DNA from: Haliclystus octoradiatus
Taxonomy: Eukaryota > Cnidaria > Staurozoa > Stauromedusae > Haliclystidae
Assembly (NCBI GenBank): GCA_916610825.1
Contig: OU744454.1
Coordinates: 2,648,501 to 2,712,500, forward strand
Reading direction: 5' to 3'
DNA: 64,000 nt
Shown here: one piece after another, positions 14,001-24,055 of the stretch
Position numbering within the stretch: the first letter of the stretch is position 1
How the letters are laid out: every line of letters starts with the position of its first letter
Made by a program: the position numbers and the translations under genes
The notes under the pieces: model-generated
The model's database searches: none
Told to the model about the DNA's origin: nothing
The model's input: only the letters and a program-made list of their open reading frames with translations

Positions 14001-16704
14001 AAGTAATTTTACTGACATAAAAGTGTATAGTCGAAGCTTTATTTTAGCTTTATATCTAACATTTTGGTTAACCTTCTGAATTTTTCTAGCCTTCCGCAAA
14101 CTAGGTTTCCAAGTTTCTGGAATTTGTCGGACCCTGAACAAAATACATTGTTATACACAGGCATCATACAGTAAATCAATAAGCCTAAATTAATCTCCTA
14201 AAGTAAATAAATAAATAAAATAAAACTTGAAAAGACTGATTTAATTAGTGATTATTCAATAACTATTTGAACAGACCTCTACCAAGATGTCGGCATAACA
14301 ATGCTTGCCCTAGCATCATTTGACCACATCTTAACATACAACCCCATCCTGCATCTGACGAAGGACCTGTACCACCTTAAAAACAAAACAAAACATATAC
14401 ACTATATTATATAGCCAACATATTAAAAATATAGAATGTAAGACTTATAAGGTCGGTGTGAAAGAGAGACAGAAATATACAAAATGATTCTTCTAATAAA
14501 AATAAAATTTATTCTTCCTTCACTCATTGTATGTGTGCAACTCTCTCTTAACTCTCATTTGCATCATATCTCTTTATGGGGTCAAATACATGCCTAATCA
14601 CGCAGCGGTGTTTGAGTCAAAATTGAACATAGAAATGAAGTAATCTAAGCTTGACTGTTATGTCCAACCAACATCATTAGATTCATTCATATTTCTACAT
14701 GCACAACGATTAACATAACTTTCCATTATTGTCATTTCTATTACACATCATTGCTTTTATCGGGAGGATTAATTGCACATGCTGCTAGGCAATACTGCTG
14801 AGAAGGTTTTTCGTCTCAAATAAATCTCAAGTCCATTTTCTGTCATATGTTTCCAGGTATCTGCTTGAGTTGAAGTATTGTTGCTGTTGAGTTGGGATCG
14901 TACTCAATATTAGCAATACAAGAGACAATAAACAAGACTTGATAGTTGTGATAACTAAAAATAAACTGCTTTATTAACAACTGTTAACAATTATTAACTT
15001 TAATAACCGATTAAGCACTAAGCTTATATATGAAGATAAACGAGGCTAAACCTAAAGGAGGTTGATATAGTTGCAAGCACTACATTGCATAGCAACACAA
15101 TGATCCTGCTAATGTGTTTGATGGTTTGACCCTGCACTGTAAAGCACATAGCATATACCTGTATACATGTTTTTGAGTTAACGGTAGTAAGATACTCCAA
15201 GCAAGCTTAAATCAATGTCACTTACAGGATACCATATACCTTTCTGATTTTTGGAACCCTTAAAGTTTGCATAAGCTGGTACAGACAAAAATATTATATT
15301 TTTGATGACCCTATAGTCTGCAACTTACCAATTGGTGGGAAATTCTTTCTGTATGTCACCCAGAGTTTAGTCAAGACGTCTTCATTGAATACCTTCAAAT
15401 CTGTTTTCAAATACACACATAACCTACTCTCAAAATAGTGAAAATATCCTACATTGAAAATGTGAACACTTCCATCGATATGAATCTCAATTGGTTTGGT
15501 TCATTGGATTGATTGGAGGGCTAGGCTAACACACACTTTCCGTATTTGTATTCATATTTACGTCTGGTTCCCATATACACCAAATCGCCTGCGTCGTTGC
15601 CTGTGACATTCTTTACAGTGACAGGCTTTACTACACAGGTAATGTTGAAAACACGAGCCAGCGAGGCGATTAAAGCTGTGCTTTGAGGTTTGATCGCTTT
15701 AATAGCTTAATTTTATGACTTGACCTTGCAAACATGCTTCAAAATATATTTTCCAGTCCTAAATTTTTTGAGAAAAATGGCATTAGGGGTTCAGGTTTCA
15801 GAGTATGACAGGGCTGCCACAGAGATACTATTATGTATTTCTGTTATATAGGTGCCCCCAAGGAGTTGTAAAAATAAGTGCTGTCTTCCCGACTACAGAG
15901 TTTGTAATTTGTGCGGCTAATTTATGCTTCAAATCATATTTTGGTGTGGCTGGAATCACTCTTCTTTCCGGTTCTGTGACTGGATTTAGTTGGCAACGTA
16001 TAGACAATTGTAAAAACAAGACAAAATGTGCGGCCAGAAAGGGCCCAGATCCAAATACCCGACGCACCCGATATTCAGCGATATTTTGATATTTTACGAT
16101 CAAACGTCAACAAAGTATTTGCTATTGCGCACCCGAGATCTCGGCGAAAACTGCCCTTTTCTGCAGACTGGCCCAGATCAATATTAAAATTGTTGTTTTG
16201 AGGCTCAGATCTTAGCCACCGACAGTAAACTATGCAGTCTGGCCCCTCTTTTCTCAATGGCCATTGATCATCTTTATCTCAGCTCAACGGGCCCAGTCTC
16301 CAGCCTGGCTAGGATTTAAATAGGACTGCCAATTAGCTATCCTCCAAGAAGTTTGTGATGAACTACATGCAGATTCTGCATCCGTACTTGCAGACTAAAG
16401 TGCACATAACAATTGAAAAATAAAACACTACTTCATGTACACATAACTATATACCTTTAGAAGTACATTATGTTACGGATTATATGATATATCAATCAAG
16501 CTTTAAGCAGTTCAACATTTGACTTCCAGAGTTTGTCCAGTTTATCCAAATATTTTAACCTTTTCATCGGCAATTCCTTAATATCGACTTACCCAAATCT
16601 GGTCTATAATATTTCCCAAGTATCCAAACAGGTTCTGTTGTATTTAAATAAGTTTCAACAGGGTCAACAGCAAATCCTTCGTATGTTAAACACGCAGCAT
16701 CCAT
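3659..16704 (-). CDS. ATG4B: Cysteine protease ATG4 (ATG4A/ATG4B type), 14 exons, 440 aa
   Basis: Cytosolic cysteine protease that trims the C terminus of ATG8/LC3/GABARAP and later removes it from lipid. Exons in order: 16593-16704, 15329-15400, 14283-14375, 11900-11943, 11336-11390, 11178-11250, 10758-10837, 9615-9925, 8617-8695, 7365-7444, 7214-7276, 5848-5904, 4183-4300, 3659-3744. All have GT-AG borders, phase closes everywhere, and the total is 1323 nt with stop. The N terminus [11 protein letters not shown] parallels vertebrate ATG4B. The catalytic Cys is C74 in [10 protein letters not shown]; Asp and His are D314 and H316 in [19 protein letters not shown] and [17 protein letters not shown] are family blocks. 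Exon 8 adds a Ser/Pro/Arg-rich insert, making it longer than the 393-aa human ATG4B. The C terminus ends EYEII, a candidate LIR (Y434, I437). An in-frame ATG at 16719 would add five residues. Confidence 0.96.
4332..5146. mobile_element. Possible TTAA-flanked element enclosing a smaller foldback MITE
   Basis: GGAGGTTTG at 4332 and its complement ending at 5146 are each bordered outside by TTAA (4328-4331 and 5147-5150), the target of piggyBac-type elements. The terminal repeats are only about 9 bp, so this outer element is weakly supported. It lies between the last two ATG4 exons and also contains the last-but-one exon's downstream intron sequence only. Confidence 0.3.
4726..5126. mobile_element. 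Foldback MITE with TCTA target duplication
   Basis: Inverted repeats start GGGTCAGTCCAGGTCAAAT and end in the complement. They continue inward through a TATAAAATTTTTATAC-like stretch and an ATATCGTAT block. The element is about 401 bp and is flanked on both sides by TCTA (4722-4725 and 5127-5130). It lies in the last intron of ATG4. No coding capacity. Confidence 0.7.
5625..5800 (+). mobile_element. Mariner-like MITE, full-length copy
   Basis: About 176 bp, beginning CAGTAAAACCTG and ending GGTTTGACTG, flanked by TA on each side. It contains the repeated phrase ACAGGTGGCC. It is one of many copies in this window and sits in an ATG4 intron. Confidence 0.75.
6010..6240 (-). repeat. SINE copy (family also at 23268 and 56213), reverse orientation
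   Basis: On the minus strand it matches the middle and 3' part of the SINE at 23268-23570. Shared features are a block reading GTAGCTGCAG, the phrase GATCTGCAGTGTCGC, and a 3' part with GAGTGGTACGGGTGCC. It lies in the ATG4 intron between exons 11 and 12. Confidence 0.6.
6468..6682. mobile_element. hAT-like MITE with exact 8-bp TSD
   Basis: A 215-bp element with termini CAGGGTCCGGCAAA and its near complement ending GGACCCTG. It is flanked by perfect direct repeats GTTGTAAC (6460-6467 and 6683-6690). An 8-bp duplication and a CAGGG terminus are typical of hAT elements. It is inserted inside a longer imperfect palindrome (about 6355-6761) whose ends read CAGTAGAAACT and AGTTTCTACTG-like. No ORF of note. 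Confidence 0.8.
7719..7895 (-). mobile_element. Mariner-like MITE, full-length copy, reverse orientation
   Basis: Starts CAGTCAAACCTG after TA and ends GGTTTACTG before TA. It is homologous over its length to the copy at 5625. A partial copy of the same family lies at 7083-7147. Confidence 0.75.
7966..8470 (-). mobile_element. 5'-truncated non-LTR retrotransposon 3' end
   Basis: On the minus strand the open frame at 8394-8173 encodes the end of a reverse-transcriptase ORF. It contains [20 protein letters not shown], a block common at the C terminus of CR1/L2/jockey-type polymerases, followed by [14 protein letters not shown]. It is followed by a short 3' UTR with AAAGCGCT and a terminal (ATT)n tail at 7966-8012. 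It lies in the ATG4 intron between exons 9 and 10. It is heavily truncated and not functional. Confidence 0.75.
9346..9511. mobile_element. Palindromic MITE of the GTTCATGAA family
   Basis: Inverted-repeat element built from GTTCATGAACAG-like units. One end reads CAGTCCAGGAGTTCATGAA and the other is the complement followed by GCAAGGG. Relatives occur at 49493-49970, 57150-57265 and 57942-59710. It is in an ATG4 intron. Confidence 0.55.
11437..11612 (+). mobile_element. Mariner-like MITE copy
   Basis: Begins TACAGTGAAACCTG and ends GGTTTGACTATA, with the family's internal ACAGGTGRCC motifs. It lies in the ATG4 intron upstream of the AQMGVGEG exon. A truncated relative begins at 12003. Confidence 0.7.
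12135..13012. mobile_element. Non-autonomous hAT-like element, about 878 bp
   Basis: Terminal inverted repeats TAGGGATGAGACGAT and complement. Subterminal regions are rich in repeated CGATTAATCGG-like words. It is flanked by near-identical 8-bp direct repeats ATCTCAAC (left) and ATTTCAAC (right). The centre has no transposase. It lies in the ATG4 intron between exons 3 and 4. Confidence 0.75.
13043..13221 (+). mobile_element. Mariner-like MITE copy
   Basis: Begins CAGTGAATCCTG after TA and ends GTTTGACTG before TA. Full-length relative of the copies at 5625 and 42023. Confidence 0.7.
13440..13518 (-). repeat. tRNA-like sequence (SINE head or tRNA pseudogene)
   Basis: On the minus strand there is an A-box-like TCAGTGGCAGAG (13501-13512) and a B-box-like GGATTCGATTCC (13450-13461) at tRNA-like spacing. 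The acceptor arms do not pair well, so it is not called as a functional tRNA gene. It lies inside ATG4 intron 3. Confidence 0.5.
13933..14136. mobile_element. hAT-like MITE with exact 8-bp TSD
   Basis: Same family as 6468. Termini are CAGGATCTGACAAAATG and a complement ending GGACCCTG; internal AGATAAACGTTAG is shared. It is flanked by perfect direct repeats AACAAAAT (13925-13932 and 14137-14144). It lies about 150 bp downstream of the ATG4 catalytic-Cys exon on the minus strand's upstream side. Confidence 0.8.
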
Positions 16705-17195
16705 AACAGGACCGGCCATGTTTTTCTCATCAAAAGCATTATTTCTGTGTTTATGTACCAAACCGAGAACGAAACATTCATGGAGGACATCATCCGCTCC
16801 GCTGACACAGGAGAAGGATGCCGTCAATGACGTCACTGGATAGCTAGTTCGGATGTTCGGATTGGATCCTGATAAGATTTTAATCCCAAGATTAGAACAT
16901 TTAATTGAGCTTTTCAAAACAGTGTTTGAGTATTTAATAACATCAATTACTAACAATTTTCCATTCATTCGTAGTAATCCGTTAAAAATAATGCATCTGC
17001 CTATTCTACATAAAATCAGTCAAGAATCAAACACTACGGTCATTCGAATATTATAATTATTTTGCAAAGTATTTAATAAGTAGAATAACCTATATACAAT
17101 ATATATAGTTGTCAGATAAATATAAATGTAAATGTTATAGTAGAATTAGAAGCTCAATTAAAGCAGCTTCATAATGACTCTGCAAAGACATATTC

Positions 17196-17401
17196 TGTTA
17201 TGCTAATGCGTATTACCATAATTAGACTAATATCGACTTCCCCTTTCCCCTGTGTATTGCCCTTTTATTTTATTAATTACATTTGACTCCGTTTTGAAAT
17301 CTCTACGAGAGTGGATGTTATTTTATCGCTCTCAATCATTTTACCCTCATAACATTGAAGTCGATATTAGTCTAATTATGGTAATACGCATTAGCATAAC
17401 A
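17196..17401. repeat. Perfect inverted repeat, 45-bp arms, 116-bp spacer
   Basis: Arms 17196-17240 and 17357-17401 are exact complements and begin TGTTATGCTAATGCG. The spacer is pyrimidine-rich at one end. It is about 0.5 kb upstream of the ATG4 start and could be a young foldback MITE. Confidence 0.8.
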
Positions 17402-18042
17402 ATTCTACATGTGACACCTCTTTAAGACTCAAATATTATCTTTATAATGTCATATACTATATTACATTTCATCATCAGATCATCAGATCGATATACTGTA
17501 TGTTCATCTCATATTGAGAGTTACTTTGAAGGTATTTGATGCAATTTTGATTAGAATCCAATCATAACCCAATGCTATACATAATCGCTATATAAGTATA
17601 TATACTGTATCGTATAAGCCGGACATGGTAAAGTCACATAATGATTAAAATGCTGCTTCAATGTTCACAAAAAGGAGGGGATATTAATAGATGCTTCAAA
17701 AAATGTTTCTAATGAGCCGTATTGATCTCCACAAGCCTTGACCATCAAACGGTTCCTTATCGGAAAGCTATATCGAAGAACATCACGCACTTTAGTTTGT
17801 TTCTATCAAGGAAAAAAGACAGGATAATAGCTACGTAATGTTCATCGATCGTCTTGTATAGAGTATTACACAAATTCCTGGTGAAGTCAAGGTAACTTAT
17901 ATCAGTCAGCAGCTGAGATTATTCCAATATTGATACATCGGACTGATTTGAACTTATATAAATTAAATTTGTGTTGTGATTGGATTCCTGCTGATGTGGT
18001 AGGCATTAGTCACATTAAGAACTTAGTATCAGGTACAGCCTT

Positions 18043-18087
18043 CCCGGCAAACAGTGCACGTTCCGTGAACGTTCACTGTTTGCCGGG
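18043..18087. repeat. Hairpin 1 (18-bp stem, 9-nt loop)
   Basis: Left arm CCCGGCAAACAGTGCACG pairs with 18070-18087 with a single mismatch. GC content is much higher than the surroundings. It is immediately followed by a second hairpin. It could be a MITE terminus or a structured RNA. Confidence 0.75.
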
Positions 18088-18091
18088 CATT

Positions 18092-18146
18092 CCATAACGG
18101 CCCTCAACTCCACGCAGACGCTACGTGGAGTTAAGGGCCGTTATGG
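18092..18146. repeat. Hairpin 2 (23-bp stem, 9-nt loop)
   Basis: Arms 18092-18114 and 18124-18146 begin CCATAACGGCCCTCAAC. They pair over 23 positions with one G-A difference, which is a G-U wobble in RNA. It lies 4 bp after hairpin 1 and about 210 bp beyond the GPCR stop at 18356. Confidence 0.75.
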
Positions 18147-18355
18147 CATGAGGCTAGACGAATTACTATGCATGAATTGAAATTAGATTTCCATGTACGA
18201 CTAAACCACTATGATTCATCGTGAAAATGTTAAGAATTCGCATCAGTTTGCCGAAATATCCAGATTCGGAATCCAAACCTCTGCCTATTATATATAGTCT
18301 GCGAAATCACTATATAGTTCTCTGTGAATTGATATACATATTTCCACAGCTTTCA

Positions 18356-19544
18356 TCAATGAAAGAGCCTTGTCTTGATGTTCGCTAATTGTCTTCTTGA
18401 ATATCGACGGAAATTAAAATCCATTCGTAAAGTGGCAATTACGCTAAGCCAAGTATACGTTCCCGTAAGCCACGATGATAGAATAAAAACCAACTCGGCA
18501 TTGCAACCCAATGCACTTTCATTTACAACTGTCAGATAAGAACAAAATAATAAAAATGGACACCAACTTATTAAAAATATGCAAGATAAGCAGACGATTA
18601 AAGATCCACTTCGTAATTCACGCTTCATGCGTTTCAATAAAATCCATCGACGCCAATTATCTTCGCGCTCAATAACACTTATTTTGGCATCGTGACCTTG
18701 ATCATAGATCTCAGTGACTTCAGTTTCATAATTATTTATATCAACGCGTATTTCAGTCGGACACGTTTTTACAAATGCTTCTTCGGTAACTCTTCGTGGA
18801 TTATCGCTACCAATAAACCAAGCGTTCTTCAATGACATGCGTACAACTCTTTTCTTTTCAAAAATCTTTTTTAACTCGCGTCGAGCAGCGACAGCTAGAC
18901 CAATAACAACGTAGATAGACACCAAAGTTGGTGTTATAATGTTCATGAACAAAAAACAAGCGTGAAATTTACTAACAACACGTATTGTTATCTGCATAAC
19001 GTTATTTCGATCGTGCATAACACAAAAGCCAGCAAATACAAATGTTGCATAAAGCCAAATGCACGCTAAAGCTATTTCAACAACTCTATTTGTAACCAAA
19101 CGACGATATTGAACAGCATAACGAATAGCTGCAAATCTTTCAAAATTGACAACAGTGAATACGAAAACAGACGTTACAGCGACTGCTGAAAACGCTGCGT
19201 TTGTTAGAGTCGTTAGCGTCCCGTTAGTAGAATGATGACTAGGGATGTTAGCAATGCAATACATAAATATCTGCAGGCTGAGTCGCGCAGACAGATATCA
19301 AACTACTTAACGTCAGACTAGCCAGAAATGTATCAGTTATAGAACTCACCGTTGAATGCATCAACTTTACAATTATGAAACAATTTCCAATTAAGGAGAA
19401 TAAACAAGTTATGATTCCAGTAATTCCAATTAAACGAGATATAGATAGCCTGGTGGAAGAATAATCGTCACATGACGCCATCTTTCCATCCAAGATTAAT
19501 TCAATATCTTCCGGATGAAGCAGAAAAAATGATTTTATAAACAC
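18356..19544 (-). pseudogene. Rhodopsin-like GPCR with a frameshift between TM2 and TM3
   Basis: Two minus-strand frames together make one seven-helix receptor without introns. 19544-19248 carries the N terminus, TM1 (SLIGNCFIIV) and TM2. 19264-18356 carries TM3 to the C tail. The frame changes at about 19261-19275, next to an AAA run (TTT on the coding strand) where one base too many would explain it. TM3 ends in ERF in place of DRY, followed by AAIRYAVQYR. TM6 has SWCPF, close to CWxP. TM7 lacks NPxxY. The TM2 Asp is absent. ICL3 is long and charged. AIRYAVQYR matches the RYALRYH stretch of the two intact neighbours, so it is a diverged paralogue. It is either a pseudogene or a sequencing or assembly error. 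Ligand unknown. Confidence 0.75.
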
Positions 19545-19893
19545 GCTATGTAAATAGCACCTGTGGAAAAGTTTAGGAAATAGTATTTGAATAAATATTG
19601 TTGATAAATGAAAATGAAATTTGTTTCACAAACAATAACGTGATAATTTCGTATTATTGTCAATTCAAAATAAATGCAGCTGGAAATGATGAATTTTTAG
19701 AAAAATTATTTCCACAAATACTGAATTTATTTTTTCTTATACTCCCATGAAAAAAATGTATATACAGAATTTCATTAAAATCTCTCTTAGATAATAAATT
19801 TACAAATAATATATCGTAAAGATAGTAGTTGTATATGATGTACGATTATATCTTATTTACATTCGTAATAGATCCTTCGTCAGAATTGTGTTT

Positions 19894-21620
19894 TTAAATT
19901 GATAAAGGATGGAGTGACATACGCAGTTGTGTTGTTTTAGAACATTTATTATGATGAATGCTATTTGACCGTTCGTTTTTAATTATTTTACCAATAACTT
20001 CGTTTTGCTGTGAAATTTTTGATTGAAGATCATCTCGCTGCTGTAACTCATTGATTAGTTGTGTCGACATGTCTGAAGAGAGAAAAACAAAAATATAAGC
20101 CTTCAAGTTATACCCTTTTATTATGAACTCAGTAATTATGGATTTAATCCGATTCAGAATCTGGTTTTTCTTGAGTTGCCTTTTCCAAATACTGAAATAA
20201 TTCAATATACGCAATATAACAACATTATTTGGAAAAGATAGTGTTCAGAAATTTAATTAATCAAAAGTGGATCAATGATTCCAACAGGATCCATAGTGGC
20301 TGATTTATAAATCCGATTGAAGCGGGCATTAGTAATCTGACAATAATGTCTCATCAATAATAGGCCATAGTTTAACTCAAAGTCATCTATTTACATCTAT
20401 TTATTATACTAGCTAGCTATGTTGTTTCGATTATCAAGATATATGTTAGACAAGAACATAGGTTATAGAATATTCTATAATCTATGACAAGAATAACTAC
20501 TAGCCTAGGCCTAACCACAAGTTCAGAGACATCTATTCACGTCTACTTATTGCCGGGACTTATTGTAAATAGATGGATCCGTACTATCAGCTAGCTATGC
20601 AGTTTTTATTATTAAATATTAGGTTAAAATAGATAAGAATAACATACCACGAATTTTTTCTTTCATTTGAGCTATCATGTCTTGAATTTTATCAGAATCC
20701 ATTTCAAGAACTAGAAAACAAAATAAATAAATAATTAATTTTAAAAAGTGTTTCTATTTAATGAAATTATATTTAATTACATTGGATTAGCGAGAGGTCA
20801 CTCAAGAAATTCAGGATTGTGAATTAATTAGCAAACACGTGGATGGCACATGTGAAACGATAAATGTACGGCAAGCAACACTATTCAACACAAGGCTCGA
20901 TTACTACCAATAAAATTGAAAAGAAATTTGCGTAATACAGGAAAATACAAAACAATCAAGTTAATTTAACAATTTAAAAATTTCTTTTCAACCAAAACAA
21001 TAACCAATTACATAAGTACCAGCTTTTTGAATCAATCAAAAACGTGCAACGCAAAAATTAACAGAAAACATTTGAATATTTAAAATTATATAAAAAACAT
21101 TCTGATGAACGCAAAGTAAACGCGTGAATCTCCGAGTAATGGATCAAAACCTGTTTTAACGTGTGTTTATTAACTACTGAATAAATAATATTTTATACTT
21201 ACGTTTATTTTTATCGATTGTTGAAGTAGCTGTTCTTGTATTTAATTTCAGCTGTTTAGGCTGTTTATTTGATATATTTTCTTCGTATTTTATAATCGAT
21301 TGTTTGTCAACAACACCAGTTGAATAACATTTATAATGTTGATTATTTTCCATTGCTTTTCTTCGTATATCATGATTTCTTTCAACAATATCAGTCCATC
21401 GTAACAAGCACTCCTTATGAGCAAGAGACGAAAGCAAATCTTCGCTTGTAGTTGAATTTCTTTCGTTAATGAAATCATCTGATAGATTACATGATATAAG
21501 TTCTTCGTCAGTATATTTATGACATAAATCGCAGCATTCTGTATCTAAGTCAATTGTTTCAAAACCATAATCAGATATTTTTTCAATATTCATCATACAG
21601 AATGATTGTTGCTTGTCCAT
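19894..21620 (-). CDS. Three-exon protein, 219 aa, with FEZ/UNC-76-like coiled coil
   Basis: Exons 21203-21620, 20648-20710 and 19894-20072 join in phase through GT-AG borders (donors GTAAGTAT and GTATGTTA). Residues about 1-140 include a Cys/His-containing stretch (CCDLCHKYTDEELISC, later HKECLLRWTDIV) that could bind zinc but fits no family I know. Residues about 141-195 form a heptad-like helix with IRDMSTQLINELQQRDDL. In layout this resembles the coiled coil of FEZ1/FEZ2 (UNC-76), kinesin-1 adaptors for axonal transport. The protein is much shorter than FEZ (about 390 aa) and lacks a recognisable FEZ C-terminal block. The start at 21620 has a good context (AAAATGG). Gene structure is well supported; the family link is tentative. 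Confidence 0.6.
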
Positions 21621-23267
21621 TTTGATAAATTTTTTCGTAAATAAAACTTCAACTCTTCCTTCTCCTTTCGATCAAAGAAATGTCAAAACCCAGTACGCTT
21701 CCACTTTTAAACTGTTCCAAGCAGCTTATTATGTCACAGATAAAAAATATAATCTTGTTGACCAAACGGGGCATTCCTCAGTTTTTCCCAAACACGACTG
21801 AAAGCTGTTTACGGAACTGAATTGAAAGTAGGCCTACACATGATTTGCGATTTCGAATGTTTAGGTTTTGATCTGGTTTTGATAGGTTTTGATCGGTCAG
21901 CGGCTGTAACAAATGACGTCACGTCACTATAAACAAAGTAGATGACGTAATGTTTTATGTTCTCGTTTGTTGTTAGGTTTCTCAACCCACGGGAAAATCC
22001 CCACGCCCAACAGACATTTGAATGAGTGTATATTTGGGATAATCCTAAAATATTGATTACTTTCCATCAAAGCAGGGTATATAGGTAATTTACCTTCTTT
22101 AAAAAGCTTACAAGAGAGTGTTTTAACCTCATAAAAAGAAAGTTCTCTTCAAATCAAATTCAAAGGCCGCTGCTCCAAGCTCCAAATTGAGTAACATCGG
22201 GATTTGATTCTAGAGGGATTGAAGGTGGTTAAACGAATGAATCAGCTTTTGACTATATAGATATGTCTGCAACAGATCATGGACAGATCAAAAGAGATGT
22301 TAGGAAACTAGGCTACAAGCAATGCTCTCTCAACTGATCGAGGCCGCATCCGTCCCGTCGACGGCGATGCGGCAGTTAGTATAGATGTTAGATATTTGAC
22401 CCTTAACTCTCATGTGATATCTAGACTCTACAATGTAAAGAAGAAGAATATTAAATATACACAAATGGCAAAGTTCCGCATGATGTTACATGCAATACAT
22501 AGGGTATTGTGCGTTTCAAAAAGGCATCTTCTGTCTGCCCTTTTCGCATCTCTGCCTCAAGGGTAGGACAGAAGATGCCCCTCCTGTCATGTCATTGATA
22601 TGTGTAGATGACTTCAACTTCTTTAATAAAATTAGTCCTGTAATGGCTTTCGTCCGCACAGTTTTCTTGCGGTATGCCAGTTGATAGATGTATAGGGTAT
22701 TCTTGGTTGTAGGACAATCTAAGTTGAGTATCATCTGTTATCCATCAGAGAGCTTTGAAGTAGTTTTGACAGCTTCGTAGATTTTAACCTTTCGCAGTGA
22801 CGGTGATATAGAGATATTTTTATAATCGTCCGAATAATCCACGAATTTCAACTGTCAGAAACGGCAGACAAAGAAATTTATATCCATGCTTATATCTGCC
22901 TAATTGCCTATGACGAAAGTCTGCGTGGTGCATGGCGTGTGTAGTCCAATTTCCACTGTTCACTCAGTCACCGTTTTTTCAAGCAAGATATTTGAGTTAT
23001 TATACAGTTATGTAGAATTGACACAATGATTCAAAGGATGATATCATTAAGTGCATGGGTATATGTCATCGTACAGCTCAAAGAAAAGTTTTCCATGGAT
23101 ACCCTTTCTAGATTCTAATGATGTTTCGCAAATTCCCTTCTCACCGCACACCCTCAATATGACACAGAGTTGGAAATGTTTGGCCAGTTACGCGATGAAT
23201 ATTTCTAATTTGGTCCCTGATCTAATTTGGTCCCTAATTAATTCTCATCTGTTGTGAAACGGCACTA

Positions 23268-23570
23268 AGGAGGATTAACTCAGATGGCAGAGCAACCGAA
23301 CTTCAGATCGGATCATATCTGATTGACTGTGGTTCAAATCCCCCGAAGGTCAACTCAGCCTTGACTTAGTAGCTGCGGCGCATCGTTGCGCATTGACAAT
23401 CGAGACCTATCTGCCATGAAATCTGTTGAAATTGATCTGCAGTGTCGCAGCTGAGATCAACAAATAGTGTTTAAAATCTTTGCTCTGAGCGAAAAAAGCC
23501 ACTCATCTAGGAATAGAGGAATGGTACGGGTGCCTTCGATATACCGACACCGTCTACATTACTTACTTTT
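23268..23570 (+). repeat. tRNA-derived SINE
   Basis: A-box-like CAGATGGCAGAGC (from 23281) and B-box GGTTCAAATCC (23331-23341) have tRNA spacing. They are followed by a body containing GCATCGTTGCGCATTG and GATCTGCAGTGTCGC and an end with GAATGGTACGGGTGCC. Copies occur at 56213-56545 (+), 6010-6240 (-) and 61258-61370 (-, 3' part). Confidence 0.7.
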
Positions 23571-23892
23571 TTAAACGGCACTCTAACTGTTGCAAGTTAT
23601 AACATCACCCACGCTCATAGTGAGATTACAGTCAATTATATTATATATTCATACGATTGTGCATTTAAAGCCGTATGTAATATAAACAAAAATCACCTGC
23701 GTTTAAAGTTTGCTAGAAATTGACAAAGAAGCAAACGAACAGATCAAAAATAATAATTAGTGTTATTGTCATATACAGAGATATGGCTACCTATGTGTTT
23801 TATTGATGTGACTTTGTTCCGTTGAAACGTCCCTCCGTTGGGATTTTTTGAGAATTGCCTCCGCCGTGTTCTATATGTATATATATAGCACA

Positions 23893-24055
23893 ATATAAAG
23901 AGGAGTCAAAGATTACACATTTTGTTACTGTAACTTAAAGCTTCACGCTTTATTGCGATCATCAGACCTGAATACATGCATCAGTCCTGATGATCGCAAT
24001 AAACCGAGAAACTTTAAGTTACAGAAACAAAATGTGTAGTCTTTGACTCCTCTAT
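23893..24055. ncRNA. Inverted dimer with hammerhead-like cores (copy A)
   Basis: Palindrome with about 68-bp arms (starting GAGGAGTCAAAGATTACAC) and a short loop. Each strand carries CTGATGA followed by a short stem II and GAAAC (plus strand, core at 23987) or GAAGC (minus strand). Stem III is present on the plus strand (ACTT/AAGT), but stem I pairs poorly, so this copy is probably inactive. The tail on the right has CAGCTCAG then GAGCACTG. Confidence 0.5.

Larger units (their letters stand above)
16705..18355. other. ATG4 upstream region and intergenic space
   Basis: The 5' side of ATG4 remains open in frame with the ATG4 start up to 16968, probably 5' UTR. It contains a 45-bp perfect inverted repeat at 17196-17401 and two adjacent strong hairpins at 18043-18146. 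No other gene is visible. Confidence 0.5.

Noticed and set aside
15805-16103. Overlapping ORFs of 90-94 aa on both strands
   Set aside because: Lie within ATG4 intron 1 in repeat-like sequence; no domain or splice support.
16705-16968. N-terminal extension of ATG4 in frame to 16968
   Set aside because: The upstream part has no similarity to ATG4, and family proteins start at the MDAA position; probably open 5' UTR. An ATG at 16719 remains possible.
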